Source of the DNA: Ktedonobacterales bacterium
Lineage (GTDB): Bacteria; Chloroflexota; Ktedonobacteria; Ktedonobacterales; Ktedonobacteraceae
DNA length: 64,000 nucleotides
Reading direction: 5' to 3'
Assembly (NCBI GenBank): GCA_027451525.1
Contig: DAIDJF010000004.1
Location: 53,934-117,933 of the forward strand
Shown: in pieces, positions 7,571 through 15,768 of the stretch
Layout: every line of letters starts with the position of its first letter
Numbering within the stretch: the first letter of the stretch is position 1
Translations under genes and position numbers: made by a program
Notes under the pieces: model-generated
What the model was told of the DNA's origin: nothing
Seen by the model: only the letters and a program-made list of their open reading frames with translations
Database searches by the model: none

Positions 7571-10267
7571 CTACCTTCTTATGGTGCGCTTCTTTTTCTG
7601 CATCAAAAACAGGAGGTTGAGGGCATCCAATGGCGTAATCGAACTGACATCAATCGTCTCGATATCCAGGCTCGCATTAGCGGACTGTTCGAGCATAGTC
7701 GCAATGGCTCGTGCCTCATCGCTTTGCCATTCATAGAGCGTGGATGTATTGAGTAACTCAAGCGCAGCATGCTGGAATGCAGGCATACGGAGCGCGCCAT
7801 CTGCATGATAGTCCGCACTCCCTTCGGCAACGAGCATATGATGGCTACTTTTATGCTCTTCCAACTGGCGCAGGACCTGCTCAGCTCGACTGACGATGCT
7901 CGGGGGCATACCTGCTAGTTTCGCGACATGCACGCCATAACTTCTCCCGGCACTGCCTGACATCACACGATGCAGAAAGATGATGCCACCTTGTTCATCA
8001 TCGCTAATCGCCATCATATAAACGCTCAAATGCGCCAACTCGTCGGCCATTAAAGCCAGTTCATGATAATGCGTAGCAAAAAGTGTGCGCGCTTTCGTCT
8101 CGTTATGCAGATGCTCCACAACGGCCCGCGCAATCGCCAGCCCATCGTAGGTGCTGGTTCCTCTACCGATCTCATCAAGGATAATCAGACTATGGCTCGT
8201 CGCATGGTGCAGAATAGTTGCCGTCTCCTCCATCTCGACCATAAACGTGCTTTTGCCGGATGCGATATCATCCTCAGCTCCCACGCGCGTGAAAATGCGA
8301 TCAACCAGCCCGATATGTGCTTTACGCGCTGGTACAAAACTGCCAATCTGCCCTAGCAGCGTAATCAGCGCGACCTGCCGTAAATAGGTTGACTTACCCG
8401 CCATATTTGGTCCCGTCAACAGCACAATGCGCGTGCCATGCTCCGTGTCTAACTGTGTATCGTTGGGAATAAAAATATCGCCATTCAGGGCATGCTCTAC
8501 GACAGGATGCCGTCCTCCAACAATCTCCAGGCTATGTCCTTGCTCTAACACTGGTCGTACATAGCCCTGACGCGCCGCAACCTCAGCCAGACTCAGCAAT
8601 GCATCAATCTTCGCGACAGCCGTTGCGGTGGTACTGAGTTCTGGATAATACACGCTGATCTGGCGCAACACGTCAGCATAGATACTACGCTCCATTTCTT
8701 CAATACGTTCCTCAGCACTAAGAATACGTGCCTCATGCTCTTTCATCTCAGGCGTGATATAACGTTCCGCGTTGACCAACGTTTGTTTGCGCATGTAATC
8801 GGCAGGAACCAATTTAAGATTAGCATGACTAATTTCGATATAGTAGCCAAAAACCTTATTAAAGCTGACGCGCAAAGATTTGATGCCCGTGCGCTCACGC
8901 TCGCGTACCTCTAACGAAAGCATCCACAGGCGCGAGTCACGAATTGCCGCAAACAGTTCATCTAGCTCGGCATGAAAATTGGGGCGAATAAGCCGTCCAT
9001 CCTCGACCTCATCTTCTTCACCAGGACGCACAAGGGCACGTCCAATCAGATCAGTTACTTCTGGGCAGGTATTCAACTCTTCAGCCCATTCGCGCAAGAG
9101 CAGCGCGTCACAGCCAAGCAGCAGATCACGCAACTGCGGAATGATCGTCAGATAATTGCGCAAAGCCAAAACTTCGTTGCGCACCGCCGTTCCCTGGCGC
9201 ACACGCCCCGCAATACGCTCGATATCCCCAAAACCTTGCAAATGCAGCGTAAAGCGATTGCGCAGCGCGGGACTCTCGTATAACTCTTCGACACTACTTA
9301 AACGCGCATCCAGCATATTGAGATCAAGCAGGGGCTGCGTAATCATCCGGCGCAGGTGGCGTGCTCCCATCGGCGTAATGGTGCGATCCAGCACGTTGAG
9401 CAGACTGCCATGTACCGAGCCGCTACGTGATCCTTGCAGTAGATCAAGGTTGCGCTGCGTATGAGCATCTAAGACCATATAGCTTGTCGTGCGATACGAA
9501 CGCAACCCTGTCAGAAGCGAGAGTAGCGTGTTATTCATCTTATCTAGATAAGCGACAATCGCCCCTGCCGCCGCGATAGCCTGCGGAGCCTGCGCGCAAC
9601 CATACGCTTCAAGCGACTGCACACCAAACAAGCGACAGAGCCGAGCCTGCGCGGCCTCTACTTGATAAAAATAGGCAGGACAGGATGTAATCGTGATTGT
9701 TTTCGTAGGAAACTGATAGGCATCTTGCTGATCGCCTTCTACTAATAGACACTCAACGGGGGCAAGACGCTGTAGCTCGGCATCGAGAGCAACGGGTAAT
9801 TCTTCTGGCGGAAACCACGTCACGCTAAACTCGCCCGTGCTGACATCGACCGCCGCCAAACCCGTCTGCGTGCGACCCTTCGCAATCGCCACAAGATAGT
9901 TATTCTGGCGCGCGGGCAACAGGTTCGGCTCAGAGAGCGTTCCAGCCGTCAAGATGCGTGTCACAGCACGCTCAACCGGGTCCTTGCCTTTCCCAACAAC
10001 GCCTACTTGGTCACATACTGCCACTTTATACCCGCGTTGCACCAATTTCCCGACATAATTCTCTAATGCATGGATAGGGATGCCAGCCAGCGGCACGCGC
10101 TCATCTTTGCCATACGAGCGCTGCGTTAAGACAATCTGCAATTCACGTGATGTGACCAGTGCATCGTTATCGAAAGTCTCGTAAAAATCACCGATCTGAT
10201 ACAGCAAAATCGCATCGGGATACTGGCTTTTCATCTGTAGATATTGGCGACGTGCAGGTGTTGTCAT
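7571..10267 (-). CDS. mutS: DNA mismatch repair protein MutS
   Basis: An 898-aa protein with the full MutS layout. The mismatch-binding domain I has the Phe-x-Glu of QIGDFYETFDNDA near residue 30. Connector, lever and clamp domains follow, then the ABC-type ATPase with GPNMAGKSTYLRQ and DEIGRGTSTYDGLAIA. The C-terminal tail carries a short helical region after an HTH-like dimer domain. The start is taken at ATG 10267 (MTTPARRQYLQMK), where GAGGGAAG lies 7 bases upstream; the ATG at 10294 has no SD. It recognises mispairs and recruits MutL, encoded next. Confidence 0.96.
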   Translation of the reverse strand: MTTPARRQYLQMKSQYPDAILLYQIGDFYETFDNDALVTSRELQIVLTQRSYGKDERVPLAGIPIHALENYVGKLVQRGYKVAVCDQVGVVGKGKDPVERAVTRILTAGTLSEPNLLPARQNNYLVAIAKGRTQTGLAAVDVSTGEFSVTWFPPEELPVALDAELQRLAPVECLLVEGDQQDAYQFPTKTITITSCPAYFYQVEAAQARLCRLFGVQSLEAYGCAQAPQAIAAAGAIVAYLDKMNNTLLSLLTGLRSYRTTSYMVLDAHTQRNLDLLQGSRSGSVHGSLLNVLDRTITPMGARHLRRMITQPLLDLNMLDARLSSVEELYESPALRNRFTLHLQGFGDIERIAGRVRQGTAVRNEVLALRNYLTIIPQLRDLLLGCDALLLREWAEELNTCPEVTDLIGRALVRPGEEDEVEDGRLIRPNFHAELDELFAAIRDSRLWMLSLEVRERERTGIKSLRVSFNKVFGYYIEISHANLKLVPADYMRKQTLVNAERYITPEMKEHEARILSAEERIEEMERSIYADVLRQISVYYPELSTTATAVAKIDALLSLAEVAARQGYVRPVLEQGHSLEIVGGRHPVVEHALNGDIFIPNDTQLDTEHGTRIVLLTGPNMAGKSTYLRQVALITLLGQIGSFVPARKAHIGLVDRIFTRVGAEDDIASGKSTFMVEMEETATILHHATSHSLIILDEIGRGTSTYDGLAIARAVVEHLHNETKARTLFATHYHELALMADELAHLSVYMMAISDDEQGGIIFLHRVMSGSAGRSYGVHVAKLAGMPPSIVSRAEQVLRQLEEHKSSHHMLVAEGSADYHADGALRMPAFQHAALELLNTSTLYEWQSDEARAIATMLEQSANASLDIETIDVSSITPLDALNLLFLMQKKKRTIRR

Positions 10268-10324
10268 CAGCAACTTCCCTCTATTCAGAGACATCTGACC
10301 CGTTCTTATGAGTTGAACACGTGT

Positions 10325-10353
10325 ACTTTAGCGTATTCTGCGCTGGTTGTCAA
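10325..10353 (-). promoter_or_regulatory. Sigma70-type promoter of the mutS-mutL-grx-DUF2085-mtaB operon
   Basis: On the reverse strand TTGACA (10353-10348), a 17-base spacer and TAAAGT (10330-10325) lie about 60 bases before the mutS start. The match to the consensus is strong. No other promoter was noticed within the five-gene run. Confidence 0.75.
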
Positions 10354-10605
10354 AGGAGTGTGACAAAAGGGCAGCAATTGGCCTTTAGAGGCACACATGT
10401 TCAGTAACAATAAAGTTGCAGAACACATCAATAAGAAGCCACCGATGAGAAACTGTCAAGACCGACAAATTGACGAAACGATTGAGAACTGGCCGCACCA
10501 ACAAAATGACACTTTTTTGAGAAAGGCCGATGGAACTACGCCGATGTTTCCAACGTCAATAGAGGCTTGTATCCTGATTGGTGCGAGCCTTTCCCCCTAT
10601 CCTGG

Positions 10606-10956
10606 CTAGTAGGTCTGATGCTCTTTCATCTGATAGTCACATCCGTTGATCGCCATGACTTCCACATCGTGCAGCGGATGAGCATGGTCGTCAAAGAGAT
10701 AGTCAATGGTAAAAGGAGTTGGCAATGGCGTGGTAATCTTGTACATCGAAGCAAAAGTCACACTCATATCACCACGTCCATACCAGATTACCTGGGGATG
10801 ATATTCCAGGTACAAGAGCAATCGCTCTTCCATCAAGCTACAAAAAGGCTGACGCGTTGGTTTCTGGCCCCCCATTTTCCAACTGGGAATCCAGCCGGAA
10901 ATGCTCTCACCAGCAATTTTGAACAGATCAATCCCGCGAATGCCGATCTCTGCCAT
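10606..10956 (-). CDS. TnsA-like endonuclease fragment (putative)
   Basis: A 116-aa ORF starting at ATG 10956 with AAGGA about 8 bases upstream. CSLMEERLLLYLEYHPQVIWYGRG resembles the start of the TnsA_N nuclease domain, which cuts the 5' ends of Tn7-like elements. There, a Glu in the first helix, a later (P)D and an ExK strand form the PD-(D/E)xK site. Here Glu (LMEER), IDYLF and DVEVM are visible, but the Lys is replaced by Met. The protein is about half the family's usual length. No tnsB or tnsC follows; the next leftward gene is mutS. It is best read as a decayed leftover, and the family assignment is tentative. The stretch 10354-10605 holds no gene I can support. Confidence 0.4.
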   Translation of the reverse strand: MAEIGIRGIDLFKIAGESISGWIPSWKMGGQKPTRQPFCSLMEERLLLYLEYHPQVIWYGRGDMSVTFASMYKITTPLPTPFTIDYLFDDHAHPLHDVEVMAINGCDYQMKEHQTY

Positions 10957-11087
10957 GAGAAGTTCCTTGTGTCTCTGAATTTCCATCTCTACAGAACAGT
11001 ATACTCGCAATACTAGTTCGTTGAGAAGTCAATCCGTGTGTCTGTTCACCATTCGAGCCGAATACTCATCATTGAGTCTAATTTGTC

Positions 11088-11112
11088 CGAACATTCGCGC
11101 TATTTACCAATA
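11088..11112 (+). repeat. 25-bp motif, copy 1 (CGAACnTTCGCGCTAnTTACCAAnA)
   Basis: This motif matches copy 2 at 13174-13198 in 22 of 25 positions, in the same orientation. It lies about 130 bases upstream of the TnsA-like ORF, where a Tn7-type end with transposase-binding sites would be expected. A weaker related stretch is at ~11050-11070. The rest of the 11.0-11.3 kb gap shows no gene. Confidence 0.45.
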
Positions 11113-11323
11113 ATACAAGCAAGCAACCCCTACCGAAAGTGTGCATAACCCATTTTTGAGGCGAAACAGAGGAATCGATTGTTCAGAGCCTGGAGAAGCC
11201 GCTCCCCATCTAGGGTATCAGCATGGAATATTGTAAATACATCGCTCGCGATCTCGCCTGCCGTGCAAGAAGTCAGGGCTTGTGCATTCTTTGCTGGATG
11301 GCAGGCTTTCTCCATGTCGTGTG

Positions 11324-12001
11324 TTAGGACAAAGCAAGTTGTTCGAGCTTTCTGGCTGTCTCCTCACAAGCTGGGAGATAGACCACCATTTTGAGTCCCG
11401 GTGTGTCCTCGATCTGAAAGGTGTTGTGTTCGAGCACGAGCAAGCCGACCAGAGGATGTCTGAATGCTTTTTGCCCCTCATGACGTTCTTGCACTTCATG
11501 CTGTAACCACCAACGTGCAAAGAGTGGACTGCGCTGCTGAAGCTCTGTAATCAATTGGTTCAATGGTGCATCCTGGCGATACTGGCTACTACTGGCACGC
11601 AACTGTGCCACTATACGCTGTGCAACGCCTTCCCAATCCACGCAGCGGCGACGATACTCCTCATTGGTAAAGATGAGGCGCACGATATTGCGCTCTTCGA
11701 CCGGTATCGTTGCGAAGTCCGAAAACACCTGGCAGGCCGCCTGATTCCAGGCCAGCACATCCCATCTTCGACCAGTGATGTAGGCAGGATTGGTTCCCAT
11801 GTGCTCAAGGAGGCGAGCAAGAAAAGGGCTGACGTGCTCGCGCTGCGGTACCGGATGTGCAGGCGATGCCTGACCCGCCAGAAGAAAGAGATGGGCTTTT
11901 TCAGGATGCGTCAGCTGGAAGATGTGTGCCAGGCTATCAAGCACCTGGGTGGAGACATGGATATCCCGTCCCTGTTCCAGCCAGGTATACCAGTGTTTCA
12001 C
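11324..12001 (-). pseudogene. 5'-truncated XRE-family regulator with MmyB-like ligand-binding domain
   Basis: The frame runs from GTG 12001 (225 codons) and begins WYTWLEQGRDIHVSTQVLDSLAHIFQLTHPEKAHLFLLAG. In intact relatives this follows a 40-residue helix-turn-helix (RRTPGLRREEVAQLAGV...). That part is missing: an in-frame TGA stands directly before the GTG, and the reverse-strand sequence upstream gives only scattered matches in other frames. The remaining C-domain is complete (PAYITGRRWDVLAWNQAA, IVRLIFTNEEYR, HPLVGLLVLEHNTFQ). Such proteins normally repress or activate an adjacent oxidoreductase gene; none is here. Without half of its DNA-binding domain it is probably non-functional. Confidence 0.65.
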
Positions 12002-12179
12002 TCATTCGAGCAAGTGCTGGGGACCACTATCTATTCCCGTCTGTTTCCAGATTGGAGACAGACCCAGAGAACCAAAGAAGCCGCAGCGTATTGTCAAGAT
12101 TTACAGAAGTGCCCCTGGTCTGGTGGTCTACCACTTGCGAATACATGCAATTATCGGAAGTTCAGGAGGAGACAACCCG

Positions 12180-12347
12180 ATGGATGACACGCATACCCTG
12201 CTGCCGCTGCCCGATCCCAGGACCGGGATCAGCGATGCGATCAGCTCGTCGTATGATGACACTCTGGCCCAGGCTGGCTAGGTCGCCGATGCCTACACCC
12301 GCCAGAAGCGCTTTCAACACTATCAGCAGACCCGCCCATGTTGGTTC
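12180..12347 (+). pseudogene. Recombinase/integrase N-terminal remnant with in-frame TAG
   Basis: AGGAGGA at 12164-12170 precedes ATG 12180. The frame reads MDDTHTLLPLPDPRTGISDA, continues to AQAG and meets TAG at 12279. In the same frame it goes on as VADAYTRQKRFQHYQQTRP before losing coding character near 12340. The stop fits a single CAG-to-TAG change. The last segment resembles the start of the SAM-like DNA-binding domain of tyrosine recombinases in this kind of genome; this is recognition by eye, not a search. The body of the gene is gone and the GNAT gene ends at 12361 on the other strand. It probably marks an old integration event beside the defence island. Confidence 0.4.
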
Positions 12348-12360
12348 ATTGTCCAGACTC

Positions 12361-12936
12361 TTAAGAGGAAATTTCTCCGTCCACGTTGTTCGTATTGATG
12401 AGTGCAAAGAGAATTTCGTCAACGAACTGGTTGTTGGCATATTGACGATCACGGAGGCGTCCCTCTTTCTGAAAGCCGAGCTTTTCGAGCAGGCGTACGG
12501 AAGCGAGATTGGGATACGCAACCTGAGCTTCAATGCGGTGCAAGTGGATGTGTTCGAAGCCGAACTGAATAATCGCGGTCAGGGCCTCTGTCATGATCCC
12601 TTTCTTCCAGTAGTGTTTTGAGAGAATATAGCTCAGAGCTGCATGTCGATTATCGGCATCCCATGAATATCCACAATTGCCGATGACCCTGTTCTCACCC
12701 TTCACTATGATGCCCCAGCGGAGTGCTTCATGTTGAGCAAAACGCCTTCGATGACGTTCAATACTCTTTTCTGCTTGTTCAAGCTGTGTCATCGGCACTG
12801 GATCGTAATAGCGCATCGTCTCTTCATCCGACAGAAAGAGGAAGGAATCCTGTGCATCCGTTGCTGCGAGTTGCCGTAAGATCAAACGTTCTGTTTCTAA
12901 GGTCGGAAAGGTGTGCAGGTGGATATGTAAGCCCAT
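12361..12936 (-). CDS. GNAT-family N-acetyltransferase (RimJ/RimL type)
   Basis: The 191-aa protein starts at ATG 12936, with AAGGAGAG 10 bases upstream; the longer frame to 13014 has no SD. TLETERLILRQLAATDAQDSFLFLSDEETMRYYD, then WGIIVKGENRVIGNCGY, AALSYILSKHYWKKGIMTEAL and NLASVRLLEKLGFQKEGRLRD follow the GNAT fold. The acetyl-CoA pyrophosphate loop is in the K-K-G-I-M-T segment. Relatives acetylate ribosomal protein N-termini, amines or antibiotics; the substrate cannot be told. It stands alone in the decayed patch left of the DISARM genes. Confidence 0.85.
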   Translation of the reverse strand: MGLHIHLHTFPTLETERLILRQLAATDAQDSFLFLSDEETMRYYDPVPMTQLEQAEKSIERHRRRFAQHEALRWGIIVKGENRVIGNCGYSWDADNRHAALSYILSKHYWKKGIMTEALTAIIQFGFEHIHLHRIEAQVAYPNLASVRLLEKLGFQKEGRLRDRQYANNQFVDEILFALINTNNVDGEISS

Positions 12937-13173
12937 GATGATTCTACTCTCCTTAAGTGCATTCGATAGAAACATACGAATAGTATATACGATTTTTTCT
13001 CCTCTCAAAAGCATGAGGCGGTAATGCGCAAGATACGCAGTGCGTAGCGCGCTGGTCTCCCGAATTTACAAAAACGCTGTGAAACAATCCGCCTCTGGAG
13101 CGGTTTCTCTAGATCCTCAATGGTTGATTCCTATATTTCGCGCCAATTCCCTCTGTTTCGCATCAAAAATCGT

Positions 13174-13198
13174 CGAACCTTCGCGCTAGTTACCAACA
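13174..13198 (+). repeat. 25-bp motif, copy 2
   Basis: The partner of copy 1 (11088-11112), identical at 22 of 25 positions. A degenerate extra unit, TTCGCGCCAATTCC, lies 40 bases upstream (~13137-13150). It is in the gap 12937-13286, which holds no gene I can support. Confidence 0.45.
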
Positions 13199-13286
13199 TA
13201 GGCGTGAGAAGCCAAAAGAGGAAAAAGCCTCTCAACAGAATACCTGCCAAATAGCAATAGCCTACTATCAATATTTACGCCCTTGC

Positions 13287-13480
13287 TCACGCTCCGCCTG
13301 CCGACGGCGGGTGAAACTGCCCGTTCACATTGGGGTAGATGAACTGCTCGCCCCCGACCGACACAACCATGTCGGGCTGATGATCGTGGCGCGTATCAAC
13401 GAACTGCAACGTTACTGGTACGAGATCAGCGTGTGGACCCGTAAGACGCGGCCCCATAGTAACGCCAGTTCCAGCCCCTT
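13287..13480 (-). pseudogene. Unidentified coding-like frame overlapping the 3' end of the 166-aa ORF
   Basis: In a different reverse-strand frame from the 166-aa ORF, about 90 codons are open down to TGA at 13287. The last ~55 look like real protein: GVTMGPRLTGPHADLVPV, then FVDTRHDHQPDMVVSVGG and FIYPNVNGQFHPPSAGGA. There is no start with an SD. It may be the tail of a lost gene, or the true C-terminus of the 166-aa protein reached by a frameshift. I do not recognise the family. It marks the left edge of the defence island. Confidence 0.35.
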
Positions 13481-13912
13481 GACATTTAGGATCGTCAGGC
13501 GTTGCTGCTCGATTTCCAGTCGTCTCTGCTCCTGTTCCAGCAAGGCCATTTGTTGTTCATGAGCAACCTGTTGCTCAACATGTTGGATCTCTTGAGCTTT
13601 AGCTTGATTTTCTAGCTGCTTCTGTTTGAGTCGTTTGGGTGTCTGTGTAATGCGATCAATCGTCGCGACAAGTGCCTCTGCAACGCTTGGAGCACTTATG
13701 TCCACTTTCCAATCCATATTCATTGGTGAATTGTAGGTAATCCACGTCACAACGATGTTGGCCTCCTCAGCAAATCGGCCATTGTGTGTTTGTGTGTATT
13801 CAAGCAGATCAGCAAACTGTCCTTTCGCAATGAGCCAGTACTTCGTCGAAAGTTCAGTGAGAGCTGAGTAGAAGAGCAAGAGCGAATCAGCCTGACCTGA
13901 CAGACTTATCAT
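13412..13912 (-). CDS. Unknown 166-aa coiled-coil protein, last gene of the DISARM operon
   Basis: The ATG at 13912 overlaps the drmB stop as ATGA, so translation is coupled and the gene belongs to the operon. Residues 1-85 look globular (SALTELSTKYWLIAKGQFAD; NGRFAEEANIVVTWITYN; MDWKVDISAPSVAEALVATID). Residues ~90-140 are a Gln/Glu/Lys-rich coiled coil (KQKQLENQAKAQEIQHVEQQ and on). No HKD phospholipase-D motif is present, so it is not drmC, although it sits in drmC's usual place. I do not recognise the family. The C-terminus from ~150 may be altered, because another frame looks coding there. Confidence 0.65.
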   Translation of the reverse strand: MISLSGQADSLLLFYSALTELSTKYWLIAKGQFADLLEYTQTHNGRFAEEANIVVTWITYNSPMNMDWKVDISAPSVAEALVATIDRITQTPKRLKQKQLENQAKAQEIQHVEQQVAHEQQMALLEQEQRRLEIEQQRLTILNVKGLELALLWGRVLRVHTLISYQ

Positions 13913-15768
13913 TGAGCAAAGAAAGCCAGGTGTGTGCGTTCGACTGTGGGTACCAGCACCGAGCGATCCAGGTATTTATTGCCACGCTCGCAGGCCGTTT
14001 CAGGCAGGAAGAGGCAGGCATGACAGGCCGCTTCATGCAGCGATTGATCGTGCAGGCTGCTATGCTCGGCGCATAAGGGATCAGAGGTGCAGTACAGCAT
14101 ACGCTCCAGCGCGTTGTCCAGGTGGCGTCCCAGTTGATCGGGAACGCCGAGGCCGACCAGACCGCCCAGCGTGCCCTCGCTATCGGGCGCGGCGGTATAG
14201 AGCAAGAAACCTGCCATCGGACCGTGTTCATGCTCGGGTGGTAGCGCGTAAATGCGCTCACGGATGCTGGCCGCCGTATAGCCACACTCCAATGTCAACT
14301 GGCGTATGAGCGCGTGGGCGAACGAGTGGAGTAACACATAGCGCAGACCCGGATAGCCCAATGCTGGCTCTGCGATGTGGCGGACCTTGCGCCACTGCGT
14401 ATGTGCCTCGTGAAAGGTGCGACTATGCTGCTGACGGGTCTTGTGCTCCAACCAATCTGCAATCACCTCTTCGCGAAATTCGAGAAAAATGCCTTCACCC
14501 CTCACTTCGGCGGCAGGAACCCAGATGGGACGTTTGCGCGCCAGCGGGACACGTCGTTCCAGTGGCAACTCAACGGCATCCTCGAAATCGCCCGGCGATT
14601 CGATGCGTGTGAAACCCACCAATGCCCGCACTTCGCGCAAACGTTCCACCAGCACGACTTGCTTGAGCGCATGCCTGTATTTAGCCGGTGGCTCAACCGC
14701 TTTGACCTTGAAATCGTGTGCGACCGGAGCAAGCGTAGGATGACTGAGCACGCGCCACTCTGGCGCTTTCAAGTACTGCGGTTGCGCATCTGTCGCGTCT
14801 TGCAGCGCGTGTTTTTTCTCTTCCACTTTTGACCAAATCGTCTCGTCGCTATAGCCAATAAAGCGCTCTAGTTGACCAATTTGACGAAGCAGTTCGATAT
14901 TTTGTATGCTGCTCGCCTTGCCCAGCAAATGCCAGTGCTCCTCGACCAGTTGTCCCAGCGTGTCAACCGCATTTGGAACGGAGAGCGTCGCAAGTACCAG
15001 TGGGAACCAGCTATTGGAGGAGCCCAGAAGAATCGTGCGCGATTGCTCCTGACACGACTCCGTTTCATAGAGACGCAAATGTGGATGTCGCCCATTGCAA
15101 GCTGGCAGGTTCTTGGCTCCCTCGCTACCGAATGCATCGGACATACGTTTCTGTCGGTGACAGGTTTCACAAAAAACCTGAATATCGGCGGCTTCTCCGG
15201 TCACGCCGAGCTCGCGCAATTTCAGTCGCGCCTGGCAGGGCACATCGCCATGGAGAAAGTAGAGCCAGGGAAAATCATCGAGATGGCCGTGCTTACACGC
15301 GACGAGGAAACGCGCCGGAACCACTGGCGGGGGATGACCTGCCGAGGGACAGTTGACGTGCACGTAACGCGCCTTATCAGACCGATACATATCTGTTTTC
15401 AGTTGGAATAGGCTTGAATCAAGGGAGGCCAGTGTGCGGCAGCGAGGACACAACATCCAACGTGGAAAAGCTGCAACAGGCACACCGATGGTCGCGTTTT
15501 CATCAAATGGGGACGACAGACTGCCCGTTGTCTCCGGCGCTTCGGGCGGCGCAAGCAGACGAGCAACCTGTGGACCGAGCATCGCGCGCACTGCTTGCAG
15601 TAGACGCTCTTCGCCAATCATGATTGGATACGGGTTCTCCCAGTCATCCAGTCCCATGACCATGGTCGAGATGTAAGGAAGGTCTACAATTGCACCAACC
15701 CCATACGTGAATAAGATCTGGCTTGGACGCAACTCGCCTACTCGATACTTTTTCCGCGTGGTACTCAT
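13909..15768 (-). CDS. drmB: DISARM protein DrmB (DUF1998 domain)
   Basis: The 619-aa protein has the DrmB layout. The N-terminal signature is GELRPSQILFTYGVGAIVDLP, followed by a Cys/His-rich region (CPRCRTL, ACKHGHLDDFPW, FCETCHRQ). The C-terminal DUF1998 domain has LLHSFAHALIRQL, YTAAPDSEGTLGGLVGLG and a final cluster of cysteines (CTSDPLC...CHACLFLPETAC) likely to bind zinc. In DISARM, DrmB forms a complex with the helicase DrmA that binds invading DNA and blocks phage and plasmid entry. Its ATG overlaps the drmA stop (ATGA), which suits stoichiometric synthesis of the pair. The length is normal. Confidence 0.92.
   Translation of the reverse strand: MSTTRKKYRVGELRPSQILFTYGVGAIVDLPYISTMVMGLDDWENPYPIMIGEERLLQAVRAMLGPQVARLLAPPEAPETTGSLSSPFDENATIGVPVAAFPRWMLCPRCRTLASLDSSLFQLKTDMYRSDKARYVHVNCPSAGHPPPVVPARFLVACKHGHLDDFPWLYFLHGDVPCQARLKLRELGVTGEAADIQVFCETCHRQKRMSDAFGSEGAKNLPACNGRHPHLRLYETESCQEQSRTILLGSSNSWFPLVLATLSVPNAVDTLGQLVEEHWHLLGKASSIQNIELLRQIGQLERFIGYSDETIWSKVEEKKHALQDATDAQPQYLKAPEWRVLSHPTLAPVAHDFKVKAVEPPAKYRHALKQVVLVERLREVRALVGFTRIESPGDFEDAVELPLERRVPLARKRPIWVPAAEVRGEGIFLEFREEVIADWLEHKTRQQHSRTFHEAHTQWRKVRHIAEPALGYPGLRYVLLHSFAHALIRQLTLECGYTAASIRERIYALPPEHEHGPMAGFLLYTAAPDSEGTLGGLVGLGVPDQLGRHLDNALERMLYCTSDPLCAEHSSLHDQSLHEAACHACLFLPETACERGNKYLDRSVLVPTVERTHLAFFAQ

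Noticed and set aside
10397..10609. 70-aa ORF between mutS and the TnsA-like gene
   Set aside because: No SD, odd composition and no family resemblance.
11130..11315. 61-aa reverse-strand ORF right after the truncated regulator
   Set aside because: It has no SD and no recognisable family; part of it (HADTLDGERLLQAL) looks coding-like, but the evidence is too thin to list as a gene.
11555..12621. Long plus-strand frames opposite the regulator and the acetyltransferase
   Set aside because: They are antisense to genes with recognisable domains and show no protein-like motifs, apart from the short remnant at 12180.
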